This document shows, piece after piece, positions 44,343-54,587 of a DNA stretch of 64,000 nt. The DNA is taken from the NCBI RefSeq assembly GCF_009650135.1, contig NZ_CP045871.1, positions 682,001 through 746,000 of the forward strand, in the 5' to 3' direction. The notes below the pieces were generated by a model. That model saw only the letters and a list, made by a program, of their open reading frames with translations, ran no database searches and was not told the DNA's origin. This DNA is from Litorivicinus lipolyticus (lineage in GTDB: Bacteria > Pseudomonadota > Gammaproteobacteria > Pseudomonadales > Litorivicinaceae). How positions within the stretch are numbered: position 1 is the stretch's first letter; every line of letters begins with the position of its first letter. The translations under genes and the position numbers were made by a program.

Positions 44343-45455
44343 ATGAAGTTTCAGCACACCATACCGCGGCGCGTGTCGCGCAAAATCAAAGTTGGAAACG
44401 TCGAGGTCGGCGGTGATGCCCCGATCACGGTTCAGACCATGACCAACACCGAAACCTGCGATGTCGCCGCCACTGTGGCTCAGATTAACGATGTGGTCGA
44501 GGCCGGTGCCGATCTGGTGCGCGTGTCCGTGCCGAGCATGGAGGCGGCCGAGGCCTTTGGCAAAATACGCCAACAGGTCAGCGTGCCGCTGATTGCTGAC
44601 ATTCATTTCGACTACAAAATTGCCTTGCGTGTGGCCGAACTGGGCGTCGATTGTTTGCGCATTAACCCGGGTAACATCGGCCGGGATGACCGCGTCCGCG
44701 CGGTCGTCCAAAGCGCTCGCGACCACGGCATTCCGATCCGAATTGGGGTCAACGCCGGCAGTTTGGAAAAAGACTTACAGCGCAAATACGGCGAGCCGAC
44801 CCCGGAAGCGCTGGTCGAGTCAGCGATGCGCCACATCGACATTTTGGATGCGCTGGATTTTCAGGACTACAAAGTCAGTTTGAAGGCGTCGGACGTGCAC
44901 ATGGCGGTCGGTGCCTACCGCGCCATTGCCGGTCAAATCGAACAGCCCTTGCACTTGGGCATCACCGAAGCCGGCGGATTCCGCAGCGGCGCGGTCAAAA
45001 GCGCAATCGGCTTGGGCATGTTGTTGAATGAGGGCATTGGCGACACCTTGCGGGTGTCGTTGGCGGCGGACCCGGTTCAGGAAGTCAAAGTTGGTTTCGA
45101 TATTTTGCGGTCGTTGGGCATTCGCTCGCGCGGCATCAACTTTATTGCCTGCCCCAGCTGTTCACGCCAGAACTTCGACGTCATCAAAACCATGAACCAA
45201 TTGGAAGAACGCTTGGAAGACGTCTCGACTCGGTTGGATGTCGCGGTCATTGGCTGCATCGTCAACGGCCCGGGCGAAGCCAAAGAAGTCGACGTTGGGC
45301 TGACCGGCGCCAGCCCAGCGAACATGCTGTATCTGGGCGGCGACAAGGCCGGCAAGGTCAAAAACGAAGACTTGGTGGATACCTTGGAGCGTGAAATTCG
45401 CCAAAAGGTCGCCGATAAACAGGCCGCGGACGCACAGGTAATCGCCAAAGGATGA
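44343..45455 (+). CDS. ispG: 4-hydroxy-3-methylbut-2-enyl diphosphate synthase
   Basis: 370 residues. The TIM-barrel half has [26 protein letters not shown] and [12 protein letters not shown], and the C-terminal half has the [4Fe-4S] cysteines in [10 protein letters not shown] and [14 protein letters not shown]. It performs the penultimate step of the MEP isoprenoid pathway. ATG at 44343, 7 bp after rodZ; the hisS ATG overlaps its stop by four bases. As an Fe-S enzyme it depends on the reduced isc set upstream or another assembly system. Confidence 0.98.
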   Translation: MKFQHTIPRRVSRKIKVGNVEVGGDAPITVQTMTNTETCDVAATVAQINDVVEAGADLVRVSVPSMEAAEAFGKIRQQVSVPLIADIHFDYKIALRVAELGVDCLRINPGNIGRDDRVRAVVQSARDHGIPIRIGVNAGSLEKDLQRKYGEPTPEALVESAMRHIDILDALDFQDYKVSLKASDVHMAVGAYRAIAGQIEQPLHLGITEAGGFRSGAVKSAIGLGMLLNEGIGDTLRVSLAADPVQEVKVGFDILRSLGIRSRGINFIACPSCSRQNFDVIKTMNQLEERLEDVSTRLDVAVIGCIVNGPGEAKEVDVGLTGASPANMLYLGGDKAGKVKNEDLVDTLEREIRQKVADKQAADAQVIAKG

Positions 45456-46729
45456 GTAAATTAATTCAGGCCGTACGCGGCATGTACGACAGTCATGGCA
45501 TGGACGCACGCTTGTGGGGACGCTTGGACCAGGCCTATGGCCGGGTGATGCGCCGCTACGCCTACGACGCCGTGCGCACCCCGATTGTCGAGTCGGTCGG
45601 GTTGTTCGCGCGCGCCATCGGTGAAGTTACCGACGTCGTCGAAAAAGAAATGTACGTGTTCGAAGACCGCGGCGGCGAAAAACTCGCGCTGCGCCCGGAG
45701 GGCACCGCCGGCGTGGTTCGCGCAGGCATCGAAAACGGCTTGCTGTACAACCAGATTCAAAAGTTCTGGTACGCAGGCCCCATGTACCGTTACGAGCGCC
45801 CGCAAAAGGGCCGCAACCGCCAGTTTCACCAAATGGGTGCCGAGGTGTTTGGTCTGCAAGGCCCGGACATCGACATCGAGTTGATCGAAATGACCGCCGA
45901 GCTGTGGCGTGAACTGGGTATCTTGGATGGCGTCACGCTGGAAATTAATACCCTGGGTCAAAGCGACGAGCGGCGCGCCTATCGCGATCAGTTGGTCGAA
46001 TTTTTACGCGCCAATTTCGATGCGCTGGATGCGGATTCGCAAAACCGTGTCGACAGTAACCCGCTGCGGGTGCTGGACTCCAAATCGCCGGACACTCAGG
46101 CGCTGTTGGCCGCGGCACCGACGTTGATGGACTTTTTGGGCGACCAATCGCGGGCCCATTTTGACGCCCTCAAGGCCGGACTGGATGACGCCGGGATTGC
46201 GTACCGGGTCAATCCACGCTTGGTCCGCGGCTTGGATTATTACAACCTCACCGTATTTGAATGGACCACCCAGCACCTGGGCGCTCAGGGCACCATTTGC
46301 GGTGGCGGTCGCTACGACGGCTTGGTCGAACAACTCGGCGGCAAGCCGACGCCCGGGGTCGGATTTGCCCTGGGGGTCGAACGGGTGCTGCTGTTGATCG
46401 AGGCGCTGGACCAGGTCCCCGGCGATCTGCAACGCGACGCCGATGTTTTTATGATGGCGACCTCGGATGCGGGTGAAACGCGTATCCGTCAGCTGGCGCG
46501 GGAACTGCGCGCCGTCAGCGAGCAACGTATATCGGTCCTGCACGGCGGCGGCAGCTTCAAGTCGCGGATGAAAAAGGCCGATCGCAGCGGGGCCCGCGTG
46601 TTAGTGTTACTGGGCGACGATGAGCAGGCCAACAACCAGCTCTCGCTCAAGCCCCTGCGTGGTCAGGGCGAACAAATTACCATTGCACAACACGGCTGGC
46701 TCGATGCGCTGGCCGCACTAGATAAGTAG
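45452..46729 (+). CDS. hisS: Histidyl-tRNA synthetase
   Basis: 425 residues, class II: motif 1 region, motif 2 with [28 protein letters not shown], the histidine-specific motifs [15 protein letters not shown] and [12 protein letters not shown], motif 3 [14 protein letters not shown], and the C-terminal anticodon-binding domain. Charges tRNA-His. ATG overlaps ispG's stop; the partner yfgM follows after 8 bp. Order ispG-hisS-yfgM-bamB-der is conserved in gammaproteobacteria. Confidence 0.98.
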   Translation: MSKLIQAVRGMYDSHGMDARLWGRLDQAYGRVMRRYAYDAVRTPIVESVGLFARAIGEVTDVVEKEMYVFEDRGGEKLALRPEGTAGVVRAGIENGLLYNQIQKFWYAGPMYRYERPQKGRNRQFHQMGAEVFGLQGPDIDIELIEMTAELWRELGILDGVTLEINTLGQSDERRAYRDQLVEFLRANFDALDADSQNRVDSNPLRVLDSKSPDTQALLAAAPTLMDFLGDQSRAHFDALKAGLDDAGIAYRVNPRLVRGLDYYNLTVFEWTTQHLGAQGTICGGGRYDGLVEQLGGKPTPGVGFALGVERVLLLIEALDQVPGDLQRDADVFMMATSDAGETRIRQLARELRAVSEQRISVLHGGGSFKSRMKKADRSGARVLVLLGDDEQANNQLSLKPLRGQGEQITIAQHGWLDALAALDK

Positions 46730-46737
46730 GAATTAGC

Positions 46738-47364
46738 GTGGAATTACGTGACGAAGACGAACAGATCGCCGCGATCAAACAGTGGTGGGATGAGAACGGC
46801 AAATTTGTACTGGCAGCGGTCGGTTTAGCCGTCGCCGGCACCTTTGGTTGGGAGTTCTACCAGGACCAACAGGTCGAGGCAGGCGCCGCGCGCAGCAGTG
46901 CCTACCAAAACGTCTTGAACGCCGCCAACGGCGGCACACCCGCCGAGCTGTTGGACGCGGCCGGGCTGGTCCAGCAAAACTACGCGGACACCGAATACGC
47001 GCGCTTGGCGACCTTGTTTGCCGCCAAAGCGTTGGTCGAGACCGATGATCTGGACGGTGCGGCGGTTCAACTGCAAGGCTTGGTCGCAGGCGTTGCCGTC
47101 ACCGACCCGGTCGGCGCCGAGGCGCGTTTGCGTCTGGCCACCGTCCAGCTCAGCCAAGGCGACCACGCGGCGGCATTGGCGACCTTGGACGACAGCTTCA
47201 GCACCGCCTACCAAGGGCGCGCATTGGAATTGCGCGGTGACGCGCTGTTGGCCAGTGGCGATCGCGCCGCGGCCAAGCAAGCCTATGCCCAAGCACAGGC
47301 GTTGACTCAAGCGGGCGAGTTGCCCCTGCTGCAGTTGAAACTTGACGATTTGGCGGACGTTTAA
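46738..47364 (+). CDS. YfgM-like ancillary SecYEG subunit
   Basis: 208 residues starting with GTG after TAGGAA. The N-terminus RDEDEQIAAIKQWWDENGKFVLAAVGLAVAGTFGWEFY is the family signature: a short cytoplasmic part followed by one membrane helix. The periplasmic part has TPR-like helices (YARLATLFAAKALVETDDLDGAAVQLQGLV). YfgM interacts with SecYEG and the chaperone network for outer-membrane proteins. The bamB start follows one base after its stop, so the two are coupled. Confidence 0.93.
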   Translation: MELRDEDEQIAAIKQWWDENGKFVLAAVGLAVAGTFGWEFYQDQQVEAGAARSSAYQNVLNAANGGTPAELLDAAGLVQQNYADTEYARLATLFAAKALVETDDLDGAAVQLQGLVAGVAVTDPVGAEARLRLATVQLSQGDHAAALATLDDSFSTAYQGRALELRGDALLASGDRAAAKQAYAQAQALTQAGELPLLQLKLDDLADV

Positions 47365-47365
47365 T

Positions 47366-48463
47366 ATGCGCGTGTTGTTGGCTGTGGCCCTGGTTGCATT
47401 GGTCGGTTGCTCGTCGGGGCCGGAACGCCCGTCGCCGACAAAACTGGTGTCGTTGGACACCCGCGTCAACATGCAAGTGCGCTGGTCGACGACCTTAAAA
47501 GCCGACGATGCCGACGCCACTCGCTTGGTTGCCGACCAGGCCGGCGGTGTGGTTTACGCCGCGGCCGGTGATGCGGTCAAAGCGATCGACGCCACCACCG
47601 GCAAGGTCAGTTGGGCGTTGGACTTGGACACTGCCGTCAGCGCCGGTATCAGCGAAGCCTACGGCAATCTGTATTGGGTTGACGTGGCCGGTTACCTGCA
47701 CGCCGCCAGCATCGATGGCGAGCGCGGATTCAGCGTGGCCACCGGGCGCGAAGTGTTGGTCCCACCGAGCGTGTCGACCGATCGAATTTTGGTTCAAGGC
47801 AGCGACGGCAGCCTCGCCACCTATGCCTATGACGGCGTGTTGCTGTGGCAACGCGACGGCGACTCACCCAGCCTCGGCTTTCGTGGCCAGGCGCGCGCGG
47901 CGACCTTGCAAGGCGGCTTTTTGGTCGCGCGTGACTCCGGCGACGTCATGGCGGTATTGGCCGACGACGGTTTGGATGCCTGGCGTCGACGCTTGGGCAA
48001 CGCCCGCGATGATCTGGCCGACCTGGATGCGGATCCGGCGATTGCCGGAGAGTTGGCCATGGTGGCGGGCGCTAAAACCGGCGCGACGGCGCTGTTGGTG
48101 AAAAACGGACAGGTGTACTGGGAATCCGAGGTGACCTCGTTGAAGCCCCTGCACAGTGACGGCGACAATCTGTACGCCGTTGATTTAGAAGGCCAGGTGT
48201 TTGCATTGGAGTTGCGCACCGGTCAGGTGGTTTGGCGTCAGCCGGCCCTAAAATTTCGCTACCCCAGCGGCCCATTGGCCACCGAAGCTGGCGTAGTCGT
48301 GGTGGACAGTCTGGGCGTAGCCCACACCCTGAATACCGAAACCGGCGAAATCATTGGACGCACCAACACGACGTTGCGTGGTTCGATTTCGTTGTCATCT
48401 CTGGACGATGATGTGTTGGCAATGGACACACAAGGTCGCCTGGTCCGAATTGGACTGAACTAA
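47366..48463 (+). CDS. bamB: Outer-membrane assembly lipoprotein BamB
   Basis: 365 residues with lipobox LVGC (Cys15) and an eight-bladed beta-propeller built of PQQ-like repeats (VVYAAAGDAVKAIDATTGKVSWALDL, NLYAVDLEGQVFALELRTGQVVWRQ). BamB assists the BAM complex in folding beta-barrels such as the porin in this window. ATG at 47366 is one base after the yfgM stop; a longer in-frame start would overlap yfgM and displace the signal peptide. Confidence 0.96.
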   Translation: MRVLLAVALVALVGCSSGPERPSPTKLVSLDTRVNMQVRWSTTLKADDADATRLVADQAGGVVYAAAGDAVKAIDATTGKVSWALDLDTAVSAGISEAYGNLYWVDVAGYLHAASIDGERGFSVATGREVLVPPSVSTDRILVQGSDGSLATYAYDGVLLWQRDGDSPSLGFRGQARAATLQGGFLVARDSGDVMAVLADDGLDAWRRRLGNARDDLADLDADPAIAGELAMVAGAKTGATALLVKNGQVYWESEVTSLKPLHSDGDNLYAVDLEGQVFALELRTGQVVWRQPALKFRYPSGPLATEAGVVVVDSLGVAHTLNTETGEIIGRTNTTLRGSISLSSLDDDVLAMDTQGRLVRIGLN

Positions 48464-48464
48464 C

Positions 48465-49862
48465 ATGCTACCTGTCATTGCGCTGGTTGGCCGACCGAAC
48501 GTCGGCAAATCGACCCTGTTTAACCGTTTGACCCGATCGCGTGATGCGTTGGTGGCGGATTACCCCGGACTGACCCGTGACCGTAAATATGCGACCGCCG
48601 AATTGCGCGGTCGCCGCTGCATGCTGGTCGATACCGGCGGTGTCAGTGGCGACGAAGTCGGCATCGATGCGGAAATGGCGAAACAGTCCATGGCCGCCAT
48701 TCACGAGGCGGATCTGGTCGTCTTTATTGTCGACGCGCGTCTGGGCCTAAGTGCCGCGGATCACACCTTTGCTGACCTGTTGCGCCGCTCGGACAAGCCT
48801 TACGTGTTGGTGTGTAACAAAATTGACGGTTTGAACCACGAAACCGTGATTAACGAGTTCTTTGCCCTGGGCTTGGGCGAGCCCTGGCCGATTGCCGCCA
48901 GCCATGGACGTAACGTCAATGCGCTGTTGGACGAGGCAGTATTGCCGGCATTGCCGCCGGAAATCGAAGACGCAGACCGCGTCGAGCATGGTATTCGCAT
49001 CGCCTTTGTGGGCCGCCCCAACGTCGGTAAATCGACCATGGTCAACCGGATATTGGGCGAGGAGCGCGTGGTCGTATTCGACGAGCCCGGCACCACCCGT
49101 GACAGCATCGAAATTCAATTTGAACGTCATGGAACGCCTTATACGCTGATCGACACCGCCGGTGTCCGTCGCCGCGGCCGGGTCGATGAAACCGTCGAGA
49201 AATTCTCGATTGTCAAAACCCTACAAAGCATCGAAGAAGCCAACGTCGTGGTGCTGGTGATGGACGCCCAGGAAGGTCTGGTCGAACAGGACCTGCACTT
49301 GATTGGCACGGTGTTAGAGCAGGGCCGCGCGCTGGTCATTGCGATCAACAAGTGGGATGGCCTGAGCAAGGACCACCGCGACAGTATCAAGGTCGAATTG
49401 GACCGGCGCATGGTGTTTGTTCCCTGGGCACGCCAGCACTTCGTGTCGGCGCTGCACGGCACCGGTGTTGGCGAGCTGTTCAAGAGCATCGAAGAGGCCT
49501 TTAACTGCGCCACCACGCGTTGGCCGACCAAGCGCTTGACCGAGCTGGTGATGGACGCCCAAGTCGCGCACCCACCGCCGCTGGCCCAAGGCCGCCGCGT
49601 TAAAGCGCGCATGGTCCACCAGGGTGGCGCCAATCCGCCGCGCTTTATCGTGCACGGCAACTTCGGTACGTCGGTGCCGGCGACATGGCAGCGCTATCTG
49701 GAAAACACCTTCCGCAAGATCCTTAAGATTAAGGGCACGCCGATTGTGTTGGAGTTCAAGGGCAAGTCGAACCCGTATGAGGGCAACAAGAACGAGTTGA
49801 CCCAGCGCCAGGTTCAGCGCAAACGCCGCATGATGAGCTTCGTCAAGAAAAAGAAGAAGTAG
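48465..49862 (+). CDS. der: GTPase Der (EngA)
   Basis: 465 residues with two consecutive G-domains, each with its own P-loop (GRPNVGKST near residues 8 and 181), DTGG/DTAGV, NKID and NKWD motifs, and a C-terminal KH-like domain ending in a Lys-rich tail (KKKKK). Der acts in 50S ribosome maturation. It starts one base after the bamB stop and closes the long rightward series that begins at iscS. Confidence 0.98.
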   Translation: MLPVIALVGRPNVGKSTLFNRLTRSRDALVADYPGLTRDRKYATAELRGRRCMLVDTGGVSGDEVGIDAEMAKQSMAAIHEADLVVFIVDARLGLSAADHTFADLLRRSDKPYVLVCNKIDGLNHETVINEFFALGLGEPWPIAASHGRNVNALLDEAVLPALPPEIEDADRVEHGIRIAFVGRPNVGKSTMVNRILGEERVVVFDEPGTTRDSIEIQFERHGTPYTLIDTAGVRRRGRVDETVEKFSIVKTLQSIEEANVVVLVMDAQEGLVEQDLHLIGTVLEQGRALVIAINKWDGLSKDHRDSIKVELDRRMVFVPWARQHFVSALHGTGVGELFKSIEEAFNCATTRWPTKRLTELVMDAQVAHPPPLAQGRRVKARMVHQGGANPPRFIVHGNFGTSVPATWQRYLENTFRKILKIKGTPIVLEFKGKSNPYEGNKNELTQRQVQRKRRMMSFVKKKKK

Positions 49863-49870
49863 TCCGCTCA

Positions 49871-49907
49871 CCTTGAAAATCTACGTGTGGCTTGTAGATT
49901 TTCAAGG
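49871..49907. other. Hairpin between der and smr genes
   Basis: Perfect 14-bp arms CCTTGAAAATCTAC/GTAGATTTTCAAGG with a 9-base loop, placed between convergent stop codons. There is no T-run after it on either strand, so it is not a textbook intrinsic terminator, but its place suggests a two-way transcript end or 3'-end stabiliser. Confidence 0.6.
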
Positions 49908-49920
49908 ATGATTGACTAAC

Positions 49921-50484
49921 TCAGACTTCCGGCCAACGGTCGCTGACGGCCCCGCGGGTCAGCACATTGACCGCGCCATGGCCGCCGTCGCGCTTGCGCG
50001 CGCTGGCAAAAGCGATGATGTCGTCGACCTCACGCAGCCACCGGTTCACATACGACTTCAACAGCGGTTTGCCCTCGGCACTGCGCCGGCCAATGCCATG
50101 CACAATCTGCAAGCGCTGCCAGCGGTAACGTCGGGCGCGTTCCAACATGCGGTGCACTTCCATAGCCGATTGCTCGACCGTGCGGCCGTGCAAATCCAAG
50201 CGGTAGTCGGGGTTGAAGCGGTCACGGTCGAACTGGGTTTTAAGCCGACCAAAGCCCTCGCGGGTCCATTCCAATAGGGCGTCTGCGGCAATCATCGGCG
50301 GCTCCTGGGTGCTGAAACCGCCAAAGTCCAAATCGTTGCCTTTTTCGGCCAAGCGCCGGGCGCGCACCAGCGCCTCGCGGTCGACCGGGGCGGTGCCGAC
50401 ATCGGCCTTGACGGTTTTGACCGGCACAATGGGGGCGTTGTCCTCGGCCTTCAGCAAATCTTCGAAGCTATGCGTGTCGGACAT
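49921..50484 (-). CDS. smrB: Smr-domain protein (SmrB/YfcN-like)
   Basis: 187 residues: disordered N-terminus, then the Smr domain from about residue 93 with YRLDLHGRTVEQSAMEVHRML, LQIVHGIGRRS and a terminal beta segment (IIAFASARKRDGGHGAVNVLTR). SmrB in E. coli is an endonuclease that cleaves mRNA at collided ribosomes; the LDLHG and HG.G motifs are kept. It is divergent from prmB, the same arrangement as in E. coli, with a 45-bp gap. Confidence 0.9.
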   Translation of the reverse strand: MSDTHSFEDLLKAEDNAPIVPVKTVKADVGTAPVDREALVRARRLAEKGNDLDFGGFSTQEPPMIAADALLEWTREGFGRLKTQFDRDRFNPDYRLDLHGRTVEQSAMEVHRMLERARRYRWQRLQIVHGIGRRSAEGKPLLKSYVNRWLREVDDIIAFASARKRDGGHGAVNVLTRGAVSDRWPEV

Positions 50485-50529
50485 CTGTCCAATCCCCCGT
50501 TACACTGTGGTTTTACCATAGGAACTACC

Positions 50530-51432
50530 ATGCGTCCGGCCGACCAATTGTTCAACATCCGTGATGTGATTCGTTACGCGCTAACCCGTTTTGGCGAGCA
50601 CGAACTGTGGTACGGCCACGGCACCGACACCGCCTGGGACGAAGCCATCGCGCTGGTGTTTGGGTCACTCAACCTGGATTTGGAAGGTGACGACCGGTTG
50701 CTGGACGCCAACCTGACCATGGCCGAGCGCGAACGGCTGGTGGCGCGCATTGACCAGCGCGTCGATGACAAGGTGCCGACCCCGTATTTGCTGGGTAAGG
50801 CCCTGTTTCATGGCTTGGTATTCGAAGTCAACGCGGACACCTTGATACCGCGCTCGCCGATCGGTGAATTGTTGGTTGACGAAATCGAGCCTTGGTTAGC
50901 GCGCCCGCCGCACCGAATTTTGGATTTGTGCACCGGGTCGGGCTGTCTGGGTTTGTTGGCGGCTCAGGTCTGGCCGGAGGCCGAGGTGGTGTTGGCGGAC
51001 ATTTCCGAACCGGCACTGGCGGTGGCGCGCCGCAACACCGAATTTTACGACCTGAGCGGCCGCGTTAAGGTGGTTCAGTCGGACCTGCTCGACGGACTCA
51101 AAAGCTACGGCCCCTTCGATTTGGTGATCTGTAACCCGCCCTATGTGGACCAGCGCGACATGGACGAGTTGCCGGCCGAATACCTGCACGAGCCGGACAT
51201 GGCCTTGGCTTCGGGCAGCGACGGGCTGGATCATTGGCGTCGCATCTTTAAGGAGTTGCCAGGCGTGATGGCGATTGACGCGATTTTGGTCGGCGAAGTT
51301 GGCAATTCTTGGCCGGCGCTGGAAGCGGCCTATCCGCGCATGGGCTTTACCTGGCCGGAATTGGAAGGCGATGGCGGCGTGTTCGTGGTGGATGCCAAGG
51401 TTGTGCGCGACGGGCTATACTGCGCGCCTTAA
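50530..51432 (+). CDS. prmB: Ribosomal protein uL3 glutamine methyltransferase PrmB
   Basis: 300 residues with the AdoMet fold ILDLCTGSGCLGLLAA and the glutamine-methylating NPPY motif (LVICNPPYVDQRDM). N-terminal helical domain (LFNIRDVIRYALTRFGEHELWYGHG) is typical of PrmB rather than PrmC. It modifies a Gln of ribosomal protein L3. The ATG at 50530 follows ATAGGAA; an earlier in-frame ATG would overlap the divergent smr gene. aroC follows. Confidence 0.95.
   Translation: MRPADQLFNIRDVIRYALTRFGEHELWYGHGTDTAWDEAIALVFGSLNLDLEGDDRLLDANLTMAERERLVARIDQRVDDKVPTPYLLGKALFHGLVFEVNADTLIPRSPIGELLVDEIEPWLARPPHRILDLCTGSGCLGLLAAQVWPEAEVVLADISEPALAVARRNTEFYDLSGRVKVVQSDLLDGLKSYGPFDLVICNPPYVDQRDMDELPAEYLHEPDMALASGSDGLDHWRRIFKELPGVMAIDAILVGEVGNSWPALEAAYPRMGFTWPELEGDGGVFVVDAKVVRDGLYCAP
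51416..51428 (+). promoter_or_regulatory. TATACTGCGCGCC element before aroC
   Basis: The fourth copy of the recurring element, with TATACT as the -10-like hexamer, lying inside the last codons of prmB and 19 bp before the aroC ATG. It could provide an internal promoter for aroC. Confidence 0.45.
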
Positions 51433-51447
51433 AACGTAAGGATTGAT

Positions 51448-52539
51448 ATGTCGGGTAATACGCTGGGTCGTCTGTTTACTGTCACCACCGCGGGCGAAAG
51501 CCACGGGCCTGCGCTGTCGTGCATTGTCGACGGCGTGCCGGCGGGCATCGAAGTCAGCTTGGAAGACATTCAAGTTGACCTGGATCGGCGCAAGCCGGGC
51601 ACCTCCAAGCACGTCACCCAGCGCCGTGAAGATGACTTGGTGCGGATCCTGTCGGGCCTGTTTGAGGGCAAAACCACCGGCACCTCGATTGGCTTGCTGA
51701 TCGAAAACATGGACCAGCGCAGCAAGGACTACTCGAAAATTGCCGAGACCTTTCGCCCGGCTCACGCTGACTACGCCTACCAGCACAAATACGGCCTGCG
51801 CGATTACCGCGGGGGTGGCCGCTCCAGCGCCCGCGAAACGGCGATGCGGGTCGCCGCCGGCGCAATTGCCAAGGCCGCGCTGAAACAACTGTTCGGCGTC
51901 ACGGTGCGCGGTTGCCTGACCCGGATTGGCGACATTCGCGCCGAGCTCAAAGACTGGGACGCGGTCAATCAAAACCCGTTCTTTTGCCCGGATCCGGACG
52001 TGGTGCCGGCGCTGGAAGCACTGATGGTGCAAACCCGCAAAGACAAAGACTCGATCGGTGCCGAACTGATGGTGGTCGCCGATGGCGTGCCGCCGGGGTG
52101 GGGCGAGCCGGTGTTTGACCGCTTGGATGCCGACATCGCGCATGCCTTGATGGGCATCAACGCGGTCAAGGGCGTCAGCTTGGGTGACGGCTTTGATGTG
52201 GTCGCCCAAAAAGGCAGCGAACACCGCGATGAGTTAACCCCCGAGGGTTTTAAGACCAACCATTCCGGCGGTGTGCTGGGCGGTATCTCGTCCGGCCAAC
52301 AGATCGTCGCGCGCTTGGCATTAAAGCCAACCAGCTCGATCCAAATTCCCGGCGACACCATTGACGTCAATGGCAACCCGGCCGAGGTCATCACCACCGG
52401 TCGCCACGACCCCTGTGTTGGCGTGCGTGCGACCCCGATCGCCGAGGCCATGTTGGCGATTGTGCTGTTGGACCATGCGCTGCGCCAACGCGGCCAAAAC
52501 GGACACGTACAGGTCACCACGCCGAATATCGAAGCGTGA
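51448..52539 (+). CDS. aroC: Chorismate synthase
   Basis: 363 residues with the three family signatures: [40 protein letters not shown], and [17 protein letters not shown]. It converts EPSP to chorismate with reduced FMN, supplying the tryptophan branch (trpF/trpB at the right end). TAAGGATTGAT precedes the ATG. The next gene starts within its stop. Confidence 0.98.
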   Translation: MSGNTLGRLFTVTTAGESHGPALSCIVDGVPAGIEVSLEDIQVDLDRRKPGTSKHVTQRREDDLVRILSGLFEGKTTGTSIGLLIENMDQRSKDYSKIAETFRPAHADYAYQHKYGLRDYRGGGRSSARETAMRVAAGAIAKAALKQLFGVTVRGCLTRIGDIRAELKDWDAVNQNPFFCPDPDVVPALEALMVQTRKDKDSIGAELMVVADGVPPGWGEPVFDRLDADIAHALMGINAVKGVSLGDGFDVVAQKGSEHRDELTPEGFKTNHSGGVLGGISSGQQIVARLALKPTSSIQIPGDTIDVNGNPAEVITTGRHDPCVGVRATPIAEAMLAIVLLDHALRQRGQNGHVQVTTPNIEA

Positions 52540-53702
52540 GCGGGGCGCCACTCGCGCGCCTGTCGCTGTTCTACGCCCTGTATTTCGGCGTCATCGCGAT
52601 CATGATCGCGTGGCAGGCGCCGTATTTCTCATCCCTCGGCCTATCGCCGACCGACATCGGTTGGTTGTTGGGCATGGCCGGTGGCCTCAAGGTCGTTAGC
52701 CCCTTGCTGTGGGGCTGGATTGGCGATCACATGCACCAGCGTATTTGGATTGTTCGCCTCGGCGCCTGCCTGTGCGTCGCCAGCATCCTATGGCTGCCAT
52801 TCGTGTCCAGCTTTTGGACCCTGGCGGCGGTGCTGTGCACCTTCAGCTTTTTCTGGGACGCGATTTTGTCGCAATTCGACGCCGTCACTTTCGAGCACCT
52901 GGGTGACGACGGCCGCGTTTGGTACCCCCGTATTCGCGGCCTGGGCAGCGCCGGTTTCGTGGTCATGGCCTTCGCTAGCGGTTACTGGTTCGAATGGTTC
53001 CCTATTGGGCATTGGCCCTGGGGCATGTTGGCGCTGGTGGTGGTGTTGGCGGCGGTCAGCTTGACGGTCCCCGGACGCCTGGTAAAAGTCGACGACGCGG
53101 CGCCGGCGACCGGCTTTGTTGCCATGGTGATGGCACCCGCGGTGCTGTCGTTTTTGGTCGCGGCCTTTTTGATCAAAGTATCGACCGCGCCGCTGAACGT
53201 ATTTTTCACCCTCTACGCCATGCAAAACGGCCACTCGCAATGGATCGCCGGCAGCCTGTGGGGCTTGGGTGTGGTCATCGAGGTGGTGATTTTGGTGTTC
53301 AACAGCCATCGCCTGGCGCGCTACGCGCCGGGCCGGCTGATGTTGTTGGCATTGGCGGTGGCGATGCTGCGCTGGCCGTTGATTGCCTGGGGCATCGAGT
53401 CACTTGGGTTGATGGTTTTTGCGTCGATGTTGCACGGTATTACCTTTGGCGTGTTCCACGCTGGCGCCATGGAGTTTTTACGTCAACAGTTCCCGCGCCG
53501 CCAACTGGGGCGAGGGATTGCGCTGTATTCGACGCTGGGCTTTGGCCTGGCCAACATGATCGGCGCGCCCGTCAGCGGTTACCTGTACCAATCCGGCGGC
53601 GGCCAGCTGGCGTTTATGGTGGCGACGGTGGTGGCGACGATAGGCTTTATGTTGCTGTATTGGCAGCTGAATCGAGCGCCGCAAGAAAGCCGCGCGCACT
53701 AG
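52536..53702 (+). CDS. MFS transporter (PPP/HcaT-like family)
   Basis: 388 residues, about twelve membrane helices. It begins [59 protein letters not shown], characteristic of the 3-phenylpropionate/nucleoside-symporter-like MFS branch, and later has the conserved [18 protein letters not shown] region. It starts at GTG overlapping the aroC stop (GTGA). Transport substrate unknown. Its 3' end overlaps the convergent LysR gene by 56 bp. Confidence 0.85.
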   Translation: MSGAPLARLSLFYALYFGVIAIMIAWQAPYFSSLGLSPTDIGWLLGMAGGLKVVSPLLWGWIGDHMHQRIWIVRLGACLCVASILWLPFVSSFWTLAAVLCTFSFFWDAILSQFDAVTFEHLGDDGRVWYPRIRGLGSAGFVVMAFASGYWFEWFPIGHWPWGMLALVVVLAAVSLTVPGRLVKVDDAAPATGFVAMVMAPAVLSFLVAAFLIKVSTAPLNVFFTLYAMQNGHSQWIAGSLWGLGVVIEVVILVFNSHRLARYAPGRLMLLALAVAMLRWPLIAWGIESLGLMVFASMLHGITFGVFHAGAMEFLRQQFPRRQLGRGIALYSTLGFGLANMIGAPVSGYLYQSGGGQLAFMVATVVATIGFMLLYWQLNRAPQESRAH

Positions 53703-54504
53703 CACCCAAATGGCGTTTCGGGTCGTAAATCACCCCCAGTTCACGCGCCATCGGTGGCAAGGGTAAGCGCGCCCAGTTGTCACGTTGCAGTCCGGCCGGC
53801 AGCACCGACCACCCCAGGCCGGCATCGATCATGGCGCCGATGGTTTCCAGATAGTTGGTGGGCAACACCTGATGCAATCGAAACGGCAGGCTGGCCTCGA
53901 TCAGGTCCCGGGTATAGGTTCCGCGCTCGGGCAAAATGGCCATGTGCTCGGCGGGGTCACCGCCGCCGGCCAGCGGGTGGCTTTGATCGACGAAGCCGCA
54001 CAGATCATCGTGCCACAGCTGTGTGCTGGCCAAGCGACCGGTCCAGCTCGGGTCCAAGGTCACCAGTGCTAGGTCGACGTCGCCGCGACTGACCGCCTCG
54101 TGGGCGGCCTCGGAATCCAAAAATTGGATGCGCGGTTCGACCCCGGAGTGGGCCTTGCGATAGGCGCGCAACACCGGCGGCAGGTGATGCAGACCAATGT
54201 GGTGGGATGTCGCCAAGCGCAGTTGACCCTTCTCGCCGTCCGCCATCGCGCGGGCGAAGCGTTCAAGGCGTGCGTGCTCGGCCAACAGCCCACGTGACTC
54301 GGCCAACAGCAACCGGCCAGCCTCGGTTAGCACCAACTCGCGATTAACCCGGTCAAACAGTGGATAGCCCAGCCGTCGTTCCAGCTCGGACAGGCGTTTG
54401 CTGACCGCCGGTTGCGACAGATTCAGGTGATCGGCGGCGTCGGCCATGCGCGGCCAATCGGCGACCGCGGCGAAGGCGAGCAAATTGCTGATATCAATAA
54501 CCAT
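53647..54504 (-). CDS. LysR-type transcriptional regulator next to leuCDB
   Basis: 285 residues: N-terminal winged HTH (LLAFAAVADWPRMADAADHLNLSQPAVSKRLSELERRLGYPLFDRV) and a C-terminal substrate-binding-like effector domain from about residue 90. LysR regulators usually control the divergent gene, here leuC, in response to a pathway metabolite. The operator-like dyad at 54508-54531 fits this. The 56-bp convergent overlap with the MFS gene is unusual but both frames look real. Confidence 0.9.
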   Translation of the reverse strand: MVIDISNLLAFAAVADWPRMADAADHLNLSQPAVSKRLSELERRLGYPLFDRVNRELVLTEAGRLLLAESRGLLAEHARLERFARAMADGEKGQLRLATSHHIGLHHLPPVLRAYRKAHSGVEPRIQFLDSEAAHEAVSRGDVDLALVTLDPSWTGRLASTQLWHDDLCGFVDQSHPLAGGGDPAEHMAILPERGTYTRDLIEASLPFRLHQVLPTNYLETIGAMIDAGLGWSVLPAGLQRDNWARLPLPPMARELGVIYDPKRHLGASARGFLAALDSAANTAT

Positions 54505-54507
54505 AGG

Positions 54508-54531
54508 TTATCAACTTAATTGAAAAGATAA
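54508..54531. promoter_or_regulatory. LysR-type dyad between the regulator and leuC
   Basis: Arms TTATC and GATAA are separated by 14 bp, an AT-rich interrupted dyad of the size LysR proteins bind. It begins 4 bp upstream of the regulator's ATG and ends just before the leuC -35, a position suited to autorepression and activation of leuC. Confidence 0.5.
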
Positions 54532-54532
54532 T

Positions 54533-54561
54533 TTGTGGCAATTCATGCCCGGCTCTAGAAT
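54533..54561 (+). promoter_or_regulatory. Candidate leuC promoter
   Basis: TTGTGG at 54533-54538 and TAGAAT at 54556-54561 are spaced by 17 bp. A transcript would start near 54568, 20 bp before the leuC ATG, and include its CAGGAGA ribosome site. Confidence 0.55.
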
Positions 54562-54587
54562 AGCGACACAACACAGGAGAATGCCCG

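Noticed and set aside
51415..52224. Leftward frame of 269 codons opposite aroC
   Set aside because: Antisense to chorismate synthase, whose signatures are complete.
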